Notes: generated by a model from the letters alone, not told the origin. A stretch of 64,000 bases of DNA from Onthophagus taurus (GCF_036711975.1 NC_091968.1:15004001-15068000); one strand, 5' to 3'. Counted from the stretch's first letter, positions 42,151 to 54,274 are shown. Translations and numbers: made by a program.

Positions 42151-42596
42151 ATGTTCACAACACTCTTACTTCAATACTGTTGAACACGATTTTCTATCTG
42201 CTATTTAAAGCATACCTCCTCCGAAGTGGGGTTTTCAATGGCCTCACGTCGTGTAACCTTCATTTCAGGTCACGTACACGGTCAATGTAATGGTCACAAT
42301 TAAGGTTGACTTCAAGGTCTCCGTTGAGATCAAAGTAAAGGTCATTGTTCAGGTCAAGGTTACTGATCAAGGTCATGGTCACTAAACGTGATCTTGACCT
42401 GAGGTGAGCTCAAAGTAAAGGTCATTGTTTAGGTCAAGGTTACTGGTCAACGACCCCCTTTGCAATAGCCGATTCTGGAACCTCCTCCCAGAACCTCAGG
42501 GCAAGGTCAAGGTCATGGTCACTCAACGTGACCTTGGCCTTGGCCTTGACCTGAGGTTCTGAGAGGAGGTTCTAGAATCGGCTTTTATCTACTACT
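42151..42596 (-). repeat. Right terminal inverted repeat of the Polinton
   Basis: Mirror of the left repeat with about eight mismatches. The same TATA-like signal (42201-42209) faces inward toward the 160-residue gene at 42093. Confidence 0.93.
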
Positions 42597-42602
42597 ACAA
42601 TA

Positions 42603-43110
42603 CCCAGGACATTTAACTACTAAAATAAAGAAAATTTTTACAAAATATGATCTTAATATAACTTTCAAAACGAACAACACTTTAACTAATTCCTTGATAA
42701 ATAATAAACAATCGTTCAACACACTCGACAAAAATGGAGTATATAAATTGGAATGCACAACTTGCAACGCAACATACATAGGTGAGACAGGTAGAGCACT
42801 AAAAACACGAATAAAAGAACATAAAACTAGAGACAATTCTAACTTTGGTAAACACCTAATATTTAATCATGACCACGAATTCAATGAAAACAATGATGCA
42901 CACATACTCCACAATATTAATAAGGGACGTTTAATGGAATTACTGGAAGGATACGAGATTAAAAGATTTATATTTAACAATCCCAATACCGTATGCCTTA
43001 ACGAACAAGTACAAACCTTCCATAGACCAATTTATTCATTCCTAAAACAACCATTCACACCTACTAAACACCAAAATAAACGAGAGTATCAAGATAAAGT
43101 AGCGACTTGA
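42603..43110 (+). pseudogene. Penelope-like GIY-YIG endonuclease domain
   Basis: The C-terminal part of the interrupted Penelope protein. It has the CXXC-containing YKLECTTCNATYIGETGR block (the GIY-YIG core is Y-L...YIG), then RIKEH and a stop at 43110. Apart from the loss of its 5' half to the insertion, the frame is open. The inverted copy at 22863-23144 differs at very few positions. Confidence 0.88.
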
Positions 43111-43637
43111 TTCTGCAATATTTTGGTTCCTTGGCTACTATTCCCATCCTATCCACAAAACTCCCAAACTTCCCATCACAACTCATCACAAACCCAACAC
43201 CAATTTATAGAAAGTTTTTAAAAACAAAATTTTTAAATTTAAGTCATTTAACCATCCGAATTCAATGTCGCCAATTGTATTTGATTTTAATCTTAATTTA
43301 AGTTTGATTTTGTTACATATAGCATAACCATAATACGTCATCCAAAACTGGTTCCATAATACATGCCGATGAATTCCAGAATCTTCCGATTCAATTTTAA
43401 TAGTTTATTTCTGTTTAATTGTTTAGTCGTAAGAGTTTTGAATTGTAATCCGAGGGATATGGTTATCTTTTATTCAAAAATTGACGTAAGTAGAAATAAG
43501 GACACAATAATTTTTAATTTTTCTTTAAAATTGACATAACCTAAAAATAATTTTAATTTTCTTTTCTTTTACACACTGTTTTAAATTTCAAACTTAATTT
43601 TGATTTGATTATCTTGTATTCATGTACAGGAATTTTC

Positions 43638-43665
43638 CTGAAGATGAGGACTGGATCCTCGAAAC
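43638..43665 (+). ncRNA. Hammerhead ribozyme-like core of the Penelope element
   Basis: CTGAAGA (43638-43644), then a perfect helix GAGGA/TCCTC with loop CTGGA, then GAAAC (43661-43665). This is the CUGANGA - stem II - GAAA hammerhead core in the sense strand of the element, near its 3' end. Stem I could form between TTTTC before the core and GAATA after it. The inverted copy is at 22074-22101 on the minus strand. Confidence 0.65.
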
Positions 43666-44322
43666 ATGTAGAATAGAGAACTTAAATAAATATAACATTG
43701 AAAAAGTATAGAAAAAAGTATTTTCATCTAAATCAACACAATGTTACGAAAACCCAAAAACAATTATTAATATCTATTTACGTTAAATCGTATCGACTAC
43801 CTCAATCATCATTATCATCAATACAAAACGGAAAAATGATACCAAGGAATTTGATCCAATACTCCACTAAAGGCTTGATCACCCTGGTATGGTGAATTGA
43901 TTAAAAACGCGAAATATGCCAGTAAATAATCTTTAATGATTGGAACAGAGTTTGAGGCCTTAAGGAAAAATAATAATTGAGAAGATAATGTTATATATAA
44001 TGAAAATAAAGAAGTTCTACAAAAATGGGATCCTGGATCAGCGTCAGCATTAAATGCGTCGTTGACAGACCTTTTTAACATATGTAGAAGGAAAATGTAG
44101 AAAGTAAAGAATCAAGCATTATTTATTATTAAAAGTGATGCGCATCGCTATTAAAAGAATAGGAACAAGAATATGGTGAAAGATGGCCCAAGAATGTAAG
44201 CTATTAAGAGATGTTAAAGTATTGATGATTTGAGGACTCTATAGTTAATTTTGAAAATAAAAAGAAGAAAAAAAAATTATTATTATATAAACAAACCATT
44301 TTTTTTTATTTAGCGGGTAAGG

Positions 44323-44685
44323 TGTAACGTATGACTAATAGTAATGTTGCTATTAATATTAAGTAGGTTAGGAGTAATAAGGTTATTTAATAAGTTTAGT
44401 ACGACAAACATAACAAGGTTTGTTGTGCTACGTTAGCAGTAAGTCTAGTATAAGTATAGTGTAATTAACCCTAGAAAGATAACCATATTTTATAGTACGT
44501 TAAAGATAACCAATCGACCACGTCGATTCGATGTAGGTTATCTTTCTAGGGTTAATTGTAAAAGATATAGCTACAAAGAAGTCAAATAGAAGTTAAGACA
44601 ACGATACAGTCTTTAATTATTAATTGATCACCTTTACCAATCTTCCCAATACTTAATAGAGAAGAACACTTATTAAGTTATTACA
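44323..44685 (+). repeat. 3' LTR with a MITE inside
   Basis: The same 276-base LTR, enlarged to 363 bases by the insertion at 44469-44551. Only a few other differences from the 5' LTR were seen. Confidence 0.88.
44469..44551. mobile_element. 83-base piggyBac-type MITE
   Basis: The perfect 16-base inverted repeat CCCTAGAAAGATAACC matches the piggyBac terminal signature. It is flanked by TTAA on both sides (44465-44468, 44552-44555), and the homologous 5' LTR has a single TTAA, proving a clean insertion. It is far too short to encode anything. Confidence 0.92.
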
Positions 44686-44928
44686 CCACCACCACCACCA
44701 CTACTACCACAACAACCAGTCTCATAACCCCATGGAACATACTTACTTATTTACTGAGAATGCTTGTCGTAAAATACTTGGGAAACGTCAATGCACAACA
44801 CACTGATGCACAAACGAAACGTTTAAACAAAACATACGACTTGAAGGAGTAGGAGATAAGTATACTACCAAAATAAGGGTCAGATAACATATTACAAAAG
44901 TTATTTATTTAAAAAAATCTACATACTA
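44686..44928. other. Short simple repeat and spacer
   Basis: ACC trinucleotide run at 44686-44710, then AT-rich DNA up to the end of the second Polinton's integrase. No gene. Confidence 0.5.
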
Positions 44929-44988
44929 CTACACAATATCTGATTTCTTAATCCAACTTCTTTCATCTATTCCAAACCACTTGACGTA

Positions 44989-45487
44989 CACTGAGGGAAA
45001 TTATTCTTGACTCTCAAGAAAAAAGTATTATTGAATGTATTTCTTAGAAACAAGTAATAAACAAGAATAGAAATATTATCGAATGAAGTATGTCTTATTC
45101 TTAGCATCGAAGAATATCAATTTTTTATATCAAAAAATTCATTCTTGCGCCAATAATTTATAATACTGAAATGAAGAATTATACAAGATTGTTGTTACAT
45201 GAATAAGTTTTTCTAAAAAGAAAGACACGTTATTCTTGACTTAAAAAATCTATTCTCGATACGAAAATGGGATTGTTGACGCAACACTAAGATACTCTTT
45301 TTCAAGATTTTTGATTTACTTTCACTAAGAATTCGTTTTCTTGAGAATCAAGAATATTTGTATACTTGCTTTGAGAATATGTGGTTTTTCTTCACTCAAC
45401 AAAATGATCTTCTTGTGGATATACAAGAATATGATAAGCTTGAGCCAAGAGTAATAATCTTCGTTCAAGAATATATTTCTCTCTGTG
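44989..45487. mobile_element. 499-base MITE in the integrase chromodomain
   Basis: Ends CACTGAGGGAAATTATTCTTG and complement of CACAGAGAGAAATATATTCTTG, with many TTCTTGA motifs inside. Removing it with one TA restores the chromodomain frame exactly. TA (or the larger GTAC) is duplicated at both sides, pointing to a Tc1/mariner-type MITE. Confidence 0.85.
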
Positions 45488-45885
45488 TACATGCTGTTTC
45501 CTTTCCGTTTTAGAATCTTTTCAATCAACTGTATGTCAGGATACAGTCCGTTGTAATTCTTCAGTATAGAAAGAGTGTGATGACTCCTTTAATGTCATCA
45601 CCTTTCAAATCTTGTAATAAATACGTCAATGGATTACTATATTGAATCTTAACAATTTTAAAAACTTCATTGCTCCAGTTAGGAGTATACCCTTCGGTGA
45701 ACACACCACGTTGTTTCGATATTCTTACAAAGTCATTCAAATGAAATTTTGTGTGTAATGTTTGACTTTGATAATGTGTTTTCTATTATAAACAGTACGC
45801 AATGGCTTTTCCTCATCCACCTCTATTGGTTTCATACCTGTAGTGGAATGCTTGCGGGTATTATATGTTAATAAAATTTGCGGTA

Positions 45886-46025
45886 ATAAGAATATTTGTA
45901 TACTTGCTTTGAGAATATGCGATTTTTCTTCACTCAACAAAATGATCTTCTTGTGAATATATAAGAATATGATAAGCTTGAGCCAAGAGTAATAATCTTC
46001 GTTCAAGAATATATTTCTCTTTGTG
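45886..46025. mobile_element. Partial second copy of the same MITE
   Basis: 140 bases nearly identical to 45347-45487, the right end of the MITE. Its left boundary is ragged and target sequence is lost, so it may be a deleted insertion or a gene-conversion product. Confidence 0.75.
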
Positions 46026-46400
46026 CAGATTAAACCTTTTAAAGTTCTATTTAAACGTTCAACGATAGATGCTTTTAATAAGCTAAACGTAGAGTAGTGA
46101 TTAATTTTGAATTTACTCATAAGTGAGATAAAATCTTTGTTATAAAATTCTTTTCCTTGATCGGTTTGAAGGTTTTTTGGTACGTTAGCATCCTTTAAAA
46201 TACTTTTCATTGCTTTAGTAACATCTTTATCCGATTTAGTTTTTACCGGAACAGCCCATGCATATTTGCTAAACACATCAATTACGACGAGTATATAACG
46301 ATAACCACTATTTTGTCGTGCATAAGGTATCATATCTACTAAATCAGCCTAGTATAAATTATTTATGCCTTTATTCGAGCAGGTTTATGAAGTTCTTCAG

Positions 46401-46799
46401 CTAATTTTTTTTTAATATCAGAGGACATGTTAGTATGATTTTAACAAACAGTGTATTAATCGTCGCAGTAGGAGATGGAATAAATTTTAATCTATCACCT
46501 TTCTTCAATTTGATACCCTTCCCATTTGAGCTATCATAAATCCTATTGTTTACTATATGAGTGGTGTCCGATGGTGCAATAGTGATAGAGTAAATTTCTC
46601 CTGATTCAATAGGAAAAATATAATATTTTTTGAAATTACTCAGCGCATAACTATGTCCAGCTTTCGCACCAGTCAAAGTAATATGCAAATAAGAATAATA
46701 GTTATGTTCTATTGAGGAGGCGGAGGAGGAAGAAATATGATGTCCGAACTTGTGGATAGTAATAACTAAAATGATATAATGTATTGTAGGTTTATACAA
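46401..46799 (-). pseudogene. Homologue of the 135-residue Polinton protein, truncated
   Basis: Retains IHKFGHHI, YLHITLTGA and KGIKLKKGDRLKF. Its N-terminus is cut off by the BEL LTR at 46800. It keeps the place next to integrase seen in the intact element. Confidence 0.7.
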
Positions 46800-47093
46800 T
46801 GTTCAAGTAACCCTTATATATTTATTTATTTTATATTTGTTTACCTAGGCAACTTTGTTTGCACGATTTTTATATAAAAGAGTTTGTTCCACCTATAAGA
46901 TCTCTCTCTTGCAACGTCCACCCACATGCACATTCGTCCTAACTTAAGGTATTTATATATTTATATATATTCTCGTCATCAGTTAAATAAAATTCACTTT
47001 ACCCAAATTAATTTCTTGATATTTATTATCATTTATCTTCAATAAAAGAACCACCACCTTATTAAAGTTTTCCGGTTAATTACCGCGCGAACA
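46800..47093 (+). repeat. 5' LTR of BEL element
   Basis: TGTTCAAG...GCGCGAACA with a TATATAAAAG-type promoter region (TTTTTATATAAAAGAG near 46870). The untranslated leader 47094-47560 has no gene. Confidence 0.92.
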
Positions 47094-47560
47094 TTTGGTC
47101 CTTCGAGCCGGATCCTTTTTTTTGCTCGTATTATTTTATTTAATTCTTTTCATTATTTTGCGTTTTTACGTTGATTTATTAGCATAATTTTCATTTTCTT
47201 ATCCACATTACACGCGTTTATTGCGTTGATCTTCTCTTTGCTCAACCTTTGAACTTGAGGAAAAACTGGATCTTCTATTCTTAGTTCATTCTTCGTTACT
47301 TTTAACTGGATTTACATTTATTTTTACAATTTAAAATTATTTTCACTGCTTTAGTTGATCGACATCAACTAAATTTAACTTAAGAATTACTTTTTTTTGT
47401 GTTATAATTCATCTGAAATTTATTACTTTATTTTTCAATTATTAGAATTTTCTTTGTTTTTACCTTTCAAGTATTTTATTTTCTTTATCCTTTAAGTTAA
47501 TCATTTATTTTTATTACTCATTCTTGAGGTAGAATTTATGTTTCCTTTGTTATTCTCGCT

Positions 47561-49069
47561 ATGACAGATAAACTCGTGAAACACACATTACGGCGTAACG
47601 TTTTATATAACCGTTTAACCGAATCCATAGTCCTTGGACAAGCTCTTTCATCTGATCCTATCCAAAACCTAATTTTTCGTGAACGAGCCCAAGATGCTGA
47701 AGAAACCTATAAGGAATTTAAGTCAATTCACAATCAGATTATTGGTTTAATTGACGAGGATGACTTTTCAACGCATGACGACATTCGACTTAAAGCTGAT
47801 ACAGCTTATTTTACCATCAAAGCCATATTACATAAGACCTTTCCTCCCTCTGTCTCCGAAGCAGATGATGTTTCGTCGCCATTGACCCCTAGACTTAACA
47901 AATTAGTGTTACCTATTTTTGGAGGTAATCACAAGGAATGGCATACCTTTTTTGATCTTTTTCGTACCATGGTACACGAAAACAAATCTATCGCTGCAAT
48001 TGCTAAGTACCAATATCTTCTTACATTTTTAACTGGTGAAGCATTTAATCTATTAAAGGGTCTACCCGTAACAGATGCTAATTATGAGGTAGCGTATAAT
48101 ACCTTGAAAAAGCGTTATCAAAATAAGCGTCATTTAGCGACATTGTACTTTAATGAAATTATCGCTTTGAAACCATTAAAAGACGAGTCATCTAAATGTT
48201 TACGAAGCTTGATTGATGCCTTCCAAGAGAATGTTGAAGGTTTTCGGATTTTAGGCTTCCCTGTAGATCAATGGGACTTTTTATTATTCAATATCCTTCT
48301 TCAGAAATTAAATACATCCACAAAAACTTCGTTTGAATCTGAGCATACTACTGTGGATATTCCAACTTATGCTCAACTGACGGATTTTCTTGAAAAAAGA
48401 GCCAAAGCGTTAGAATCGGTGTTATTAACCTCAAATGAGAAATCGTCAATTAATTCAGCGAAATTAAACTTTAGAACAAAATTGATTTTGTGAAACTTAG
48501 AGATTGAAGAAAGGACTAACTCACCAACGGTTAAATGCATATTATGCAATGATATTCATCCAATTTATCGGTGCTCTAATTTTACATCCAAATCAGCTGA
48601 AGAACGATTATCCATTGCTAGAGACCAGAATTTATGCCGGAACTGTTTGAGTCGACGAAATAACACTCATAATTGTTCATCGTCTCACAAATGTCGTACA
48701 TGCAGTCAGCATCATCACACGTTGCTCCATTTCAAAATGCCAAATTCGCCATCTGCTCATGTCAAAACATCCTGCAATAAAATTCAAACACCAATTAGAG
48801 AAAACAGTCAAAATATTTTATTACCTATTGCTACCGTAAACATCCAAGATCTCTTCGGAAGATTACATCGTGTGAAAGCTCTAATCGACTCCGGTAGCAT
48901 GGCCAATTTCATTACCTCTACTCTTTCCAAACGTCTTCAGTTACCAAGAAGGTATAATTCATCTTTGGAGATATATGGATTAAATTCGATGACGTCGATT
49001 TGTAACAGGGGTTCCGTCGATTGTTCCATTCAACCGATTCATTCATCAAAATTCACCTTGAAAAATTAA
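47561..49069 (+). pseudogene. gag: BEL gag, zinc knuckles and protease with one nonsense codon
   Basis: Starts at ATG 47561. Gag core (LPIFGGNHKEWHTFFDLF, AKYQYLLTFLTGEAFNLL) runs to a single in-frame TGA at 48491-48493. The same frame continues with CILCNDIHPIYRC, CRNCLSRRNNTHNC knuckles and protease active site ALIDSGSMANFI. It shifts frame near 49060. A lone stop between gag and pol could in principle be read through, but later frame breaks indicate decay. Confidence 0.88.
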
Positions 49070-50844
49070 ATATCCCTAAAGAAGTTCCTTTTATTCCTAA
49101 CACCGTGGACTTACTACTGGGAGCAGAACTCGTTCCTCAGATCCTTACCGAGGGATGTATTCGAGGAGGACCCAACGATCCTGTAGCTGTTGATTCAATA
49201 TTTGGCTGGATTGTAATGGGAAGATCTTCTCCCAACTTACCTTCTTCATCATCAACATGTTCGACTACAACAGACGTTTCCTTGGATAAAGCAATTCAAC
49301 GCTTTTGGGAATTAGAGTCAATTCCAAATTCCATGACATTGTCACCTGACGAAGATCGTTGCGAAAATCACTTTTGTCAAACTTATCGACGAACACCCAC
49401 GGGAAGATTTATAGTCTCCCTACCATTTAAGAAAAATAATTTACTTTTAGGAGATTCCTATTCGACTGCATTAAAACGATTTCTGATACTAGAAAAAAGA
49501 CTTCTTCAAAATTCATTATTGCATACAGATTATATCGCTCATTTCCCCTTCAGTTCCGCGTCCAACTTCCCATTATTATATACCACATCATTGTATTATT
49601 CGTCCTCAAAGCTCCTCCACCAAACTGCGTGTTGTCTTTGACGCATCAGCTAGAACTTCTAATGATCAATCCCTCAACGATAACCTTTTAATTGGTCCTA
49701 AGCTCCAGCAAAATATCATCAAGATTCTCTTATCTTTCCGATGCTTTAATCATGTGTTCATCTGTGACATAAAGCAGATGTACCGACAAATCATAATATC
49801 ACCAGCAGATCGTGATTACCAACGTATTTTATGGCGTTTTTCTCAAAATGAAGCAATTCAAGAGTACGCGTTAAACACGGTAACGTATGGAGTTGCCTCA
49901 TCTCCTTTCTTGGCATTGCGTACGCTTCAAGAACTGGCGAACCTTTACGCCGATGAATTTCTCAGAGCGGCCAAAGTTCTCAAAAATGATGTTTATATTG
50001 ATGACATTGTAACCGGAGCTCAATCTATCGAAGAGGCATTACACCTACAACAAGAATTGATTGTTTTATTAAAGAAAGGAGAATTTGAACTACGAAAATG
50101 GGCGAGTAATTGTGTCAATCTCTTACAGGCTGTCTCAGAAACTAATTTACAGAAGCCGATATCAATGGATTCGGGTGAACTTAATTATGTCAAGGTCTTG
50201 GTCTTCAGTGGGATCCTACTACTGATAAATTTAATTATTCCTACTCCCCCCGTCATAATTCCTGTACTAAACGTTCGATACTGTCAGAAATTGCTCGTAT
50301 CTACGACCCGCTTGGTTTTCTTACTCCCTCCACATTTAAAGCAAAAACAATCATGCAAAATCTTTGGCAGTGTAATCTTTCTTGGGATGAGAATCCTCCT
50401 ACATCAATCTCTGATACATGGAAATTATTCAAGGAGGGTCTGGCTGCTTTATCTACTTGGACTTTGCCTCGTTTAATGGTTCCGATGGACACCAAGTCCA
50501 TCCAACTCCATTTATTCTGTGATGCCTCTCAGCTCGGGTATTGCGCTGTCGCATACTTACGATGTCAAACTTCAACTGATATTCAAACTTCTTTCGTCTG
50601 TGCAAAAGCACGTGTCGCTCCTTTGAAAACTATTTCAATTCCTAGACTAGAGCTGTGTGGTGCAGTTCTTCTTACAGATTTATTCCAGACCATCAAAGAA
50701 GCGTTATCCCCAAACATCACTTTTGATTCGATTTTCGCATGGTCGGATTCTCAGGTCACTTTAGCCTGGATTTCTTCGGTACCTAACCGATGGAAGATCT
50801 TTGTTGCAAACCGTGTAACAGATTCAGAATATCTTACCCTCTAA
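49021..50844 (+). pseudogene. pol: BEL reverse transcriptase and RNase H
   Basis: Includes VDLLLGAELVPQIL, FGWIVMGR, a frame break near 49620-49750, FICDIKQMYRQIIIS, YGVASSPFLALRTL and the catalytic VYIDDIVTGA. RNase H-like sequence is at 50500-50840 (LFCDASQLGYCAVAYL, WSDSQVTLAWI). At least three frameshifts. Confidence 0.88.
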
Positions 50845-50929
50845 ATGTTGGAGACACGTTCCATCCTCTTACAATCCTGCTGATTGTGGATCTAGAGGTC
50901 TCCTGCCCGAACAATTAATTACATCCGAC

Positions 50930-53900
50930 TTGTGGTGGAAAGGTCCTTCGTGGCTTACCGATTGCCCAGAATATTGGCCCTCAACTCACGAATTTATACC
51001 CGAACCACAAGAGAACCTTATTGAACAAAAAATTAATGTTGTTTTATCGGTAGAAACTCACCATAATTTTATTGATGATCTTCTGCACAAATTTTCGTCT
51101 TTATCAAGAATTAAACGTATTATAGCGTATATAAGGCGTTTTATTTTACGTACTAGGGACAAAAGGTTGTATGATTCAAAAAACTTTTCTCAATTTGAAC
51201 TTCAAAGTGCGCTCTATTTAATTATAAAGCACGTTCAAAGTCATTATTTTTCTGAGTTACTTCAGGCCATCAAACAAAATCGTTTGCCTAAAAAATGCTT
51301 TCGAAAATTGGCTCCGTTTCTTGATCGAGATGGTTTAATCAGGGTGGGTGGACGATTATCAAAATCTCAATTGCCCTTTGAACAGATACATCCCTTATTA
51401 CTTCCCTGCAATACAAGATTAAGCGATCTAATAATTGAAGATACTCACCGTGAGTTTCTACAGTCAGGACATCAAACTCTGTCTTCTATCTTGGCACAAC
51501 AGTTTTGGATACTTTCTCCGAGACGTGCTATTCACCGAGTGTTATCCAAATGCATATGTTGCTTTCGTGCAAAACCCAAAACGTACAGTCCATTGATGGC
51601 TGATCTACCGGATTACCGAGTCATGCAACTTAAACCATTTACCGTGGTCGGCGTCGACTTTGCTGGACCCATCCTTACTAAGATGACGAGAGCAAGAGGC
51701 AATCGTTTGGTTAAGTCGTATATTTGTATATTTGTCTGTTCGTCCTCTAAAGCCGTACACCTGGAGGCTGTTTCAGATCTTTCCACATCCGCATTCATAG
51801 CAGCCTTAAGAAGATTTCTATCTCGAAGGGGACACTGTTCAAAGATATTTTCTGACCAAGGTACTAATTTTGTGGGGGCGAACAACCGGCTTCAGGAAAT
51901 GGCGCAGGCAACAGGGACCACCTTCGGCATTAAATGGTGTTTCAATTCACCCGGAGGGCCTCATCTTAATGGCTTGTATGAAGCTGGTGTCAAATCGGTA
52001 AAGAATCACCTTAGACGGGTTATCGGCGAACAAATCCTTACCTTCGAATAATTAATTACGGTCTTAGCATAAATAGAAGCCGTTTTAAATTCCAGACCCC
52101 TTTCTCCATTATCAGATGAACGGAATGATCCGTTGCCCTTAACCCCGGCGCATTTTTTAGTTTTAGGGCCTCTGGGGGCTCAAATCCCCGATCCAGATGT
52201 CACAAATCAGCCTCTAAGGGCCGGTTCTTCAGTCGCTAGATAAACTCCAGTTAAATAAATCTCGGTATAACTTGAAAAGTCAATTCTCGTCAGTTTAAAG
52301 ATCGATATATCGAGAACCGTCCGATGAAAAAAATTGCGGTTAGCTTTGTTGTATTCACTGAACATTTCTACGTAACATATGTGAATTTGAAAATTTTCGC
52401 CTCCGCGGTTTTCCTAAAATCGCGAGTTAAATGAAAAAAGTTGCCTGTTTTTGACGGTGCCGACTACTTTGTCCACTTTGCGATTTTTTTTCTCAAAAAC
52501 TATCCGACGAAAAAAATTCAAATTTGAACAGGTGATACCCTGATGTGTTCTTAATGATGTGCATATTTGATTTTTTCGATATTCCATATAGTTTCGCGGA
52601 AAATCGCGGTTTAGTAAGATGCGGTATAGTCGAAAATGGCTGGTTGGATTTTAACGCGGTTTTAAGCAAAATGTGGTAAATAATTGTGTTTGTCGAATCC
52701 TGTTATGGGTTTTTCAAAGTTTTGTCTCATTAATTTTTTTAAAACAATATACGCGAGCTATAAATTAAAAAGAAACAGAAATAAGCCATGCGGGGAGAGA
52801 GGGGTTCCGTTCAGTTGGGAAAGATGGTGCTGGTGTGAGTTCCAGACTGGCTTCGACGTGGCGTACTGAAGTCTAGTCTGAAGGGATTCCGGTAGACCTT
52901 GCATCAGAACGTAAGAGACGCTCAAGACACGTCATAGAATAATTACATATTATATATGTATAATTATTTTGTATTTTTCTGTAGTATTTGTTTATTTCAT
53001 TTTACCTTTACCATTCACGCATATACCATGTAATATATTGTAAGATATTGAAAAAAATACGCGCGAATGTAAAATTAAATAAATAAATATTACAAACAGA
53101 TACAAAATAATTATACGAAAAATATTCCAGGGCGCGGAATGCGTCTTTGAGCGTCTGTTACATTCTGACGATGAGACGGAACTACCGGACACCACCGGAA
53201 TCCCTTCAGACTTCAATACGCCACGTCGAAGCCAGTCTGGAACACAACCAGTACCACTTTTTCCAACTGAACGGAACCCCTCTCCCCCCGCATGGCTTAT
53301 TTCTGTTTCTTTTTAATTTATAGCACGCGTAAATTGTTTTAAAAAAATTATGGAGACAAAATTTTGAAAACCCAATAACAGGATTCGACAAACACAAATT
53401 ATTTGCCATATTTTGGTTAAAACCGCGTTAAAATCCAACCAGCCGTTTTCGACTATACCGCATCTTACTAAACCGCGATTTTCCGCGAAACTATATGGAA
53501 TATCGAAAAAATTAAATATGCACATCATTAAGAACACATCAGGGTATCACCTGTTCATTTTTTTCGTCTGATAGTTTTTGAGAAAAAAAATCGCAAAGTG
53601 GACAAAGTTGCCGGCACCGTCAAAAATAGACAACTTTTTTCATTTAACTCGCGATTTTAGGAAAACCGCGGAGTCGAAAATTTTCAAATTCACATATGTT
53701 ACGTAGAAATATTCAGTGAATACAACAAAGCTAACCGCAATTTTTTTCATCGGACGGTTCTCGATATATCGATCTTTAAACTGACGAGAATTGACTTTTC
53801 AAGTTATACCGAGATTTACTTAACTGGAGTTTATCTAGCGACTGAAGAACCGACCCTAAATCGTTTAACTCGTTGGACTCTGCTCCAAAGGATGATTCAG

Positions 53901-54176
53901 GATTTTTGGGAGCGATGGCATCGCGAATATTTACATACCCTTCAACAACGCAACAAGTGGATTGAAGATATACCACCAATTCAGCTGGGAGATTTGGTCC
54001 TTGTGAAAGATGAACGAACATCACCATTGAATTGGATAAAGGGACACGTTTCCAAATTACATCCCGGAGAAGACGGCCGAATTCGGGTGGGAACATTAAG
54101 GACACCCGCACACACCACGCTAATAAGACCCGTAACGAAGTTGTGTTTGTTACCGCTCTCGCCATCTAGCGGTTGA
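50930..54176 (+). pseudogene. BEL integrase, split by a foldback element
   Basis: Zinc region CICCFRAKPKTYSPLM, then VVGVDFAGPIL (first Asp), IFSDQGTNFVGA (second Asp) and GLYEAGVKSVKNHL (Glu). A stop lies at 52051. The frame is interrupted at 52218-53856 and resumes with NRLTRWTLLQRMIQDFW and the tail QLGDLVLVKDE...GRIRVGTLRT. Stop at 54176. Confidence 0.88.
52218..53856. mobile_element. Foldback element in BEL integrase
   Basis: Arms of about 700 bases (starting GGGCCGGTTCTTCAGTCG and its complement) meet around 53000-53100. TAA (or CTAA) flanks both sides, and removing the element with one TAA restores QPLNRLTR in the integrase. A 3-base TAA duplication suggests PIF/Harbinger. No gene inside. 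Confidence 0.85.
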
Positions 54177-54274
54177 AATTGCTTGTAATGTTCAAATTTC
54201 TAATCATTTTATTTTATTTTGTTTTCCTTTTAAAATTATAATTTTGTTAATTTATATAATTTTGGTGGGTGGAA

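Larger units (their letters stand above)
23998..42596. mobile_element. Complete Polinton/Maverick element
   Basis: The 18,599-base element starts AGTAGTAG and ends CTACTACT, matching the AG...CT termini of Polintons. It is flanked by a perfect 6-base duplication ACAATA (23992-23997 and 42597-42602), and the uninterrupted target survives in the inverted Penelope copy. All hallmark genes are present and open: protein-primed polymerase B, integrase, FtsK/HerA ATPase, protease, major and minor capsid proteins. It therefore has the gene set of both a self-synthesising transposon and a virus. Confidence 0.97.
22007..43735 (+). mobile_element. Penelope-like element with inverted half copy, split by the Polinton
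   Basis: The sense copy encodes reverse transcriptase (about 23200-23997) and, after the Polinton, the GIY-YIG endonuclease (42603-43110). Ahead of it, 22007 to about 23170 is an inverted copy of the 3' half (minus strand, same GIY-YIG frame), joined head to head at GTGCCACCTGC. Both outer ends read CATCTAAAT. Partial copies in inverted order are a known habit of Penelope elements. A possible target duplication CAACA is at 21995 and 43736. Confidence 0.85.
21314..44685. mobile_element. LTR retrotransposon hosting a Penelope element and a Polinton
   Basis: The 5' LTR 21314-21589 and 3' LTR 44323-44685 are near-identical 276-base TG...CA repeats, once an 83-base MITE and its TTAA duplication are discounted in the second. 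Both flanks carry CCAC (21310-21313 and 44686-44689), a 4-base target duplication. TGGCGATCCTGCCAACG right after the 5' LTR is a likely primer site. Only about 1 kb is its own internal DNA (21590-22006 and 43736-44322) and no gag or pol is seen, so it is non-autonomous. Confidence 0.85.
44929..46420 (-). pseudogene. Integrase of a second Polinton, broken by two insertions
   Basis: Core blocks match the intact copy: VVIDVFSKYAWAVP, LQTDQGKEFYN, KASIVERLNRTLK, then NWSNEVFKIVK. The chromodomain is split by a 499-base MITE: LIEKILKRKGNSMY lies at 45490-45530 and VKWFGIDERSWIKK at 44930-44986, ending in a stop at 44929. A 140-base piece of the same MITE (45886-46025) replaces about 18 residues in the core. 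Stops near 46350 break the N-terminus. Confidence 0.9.
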
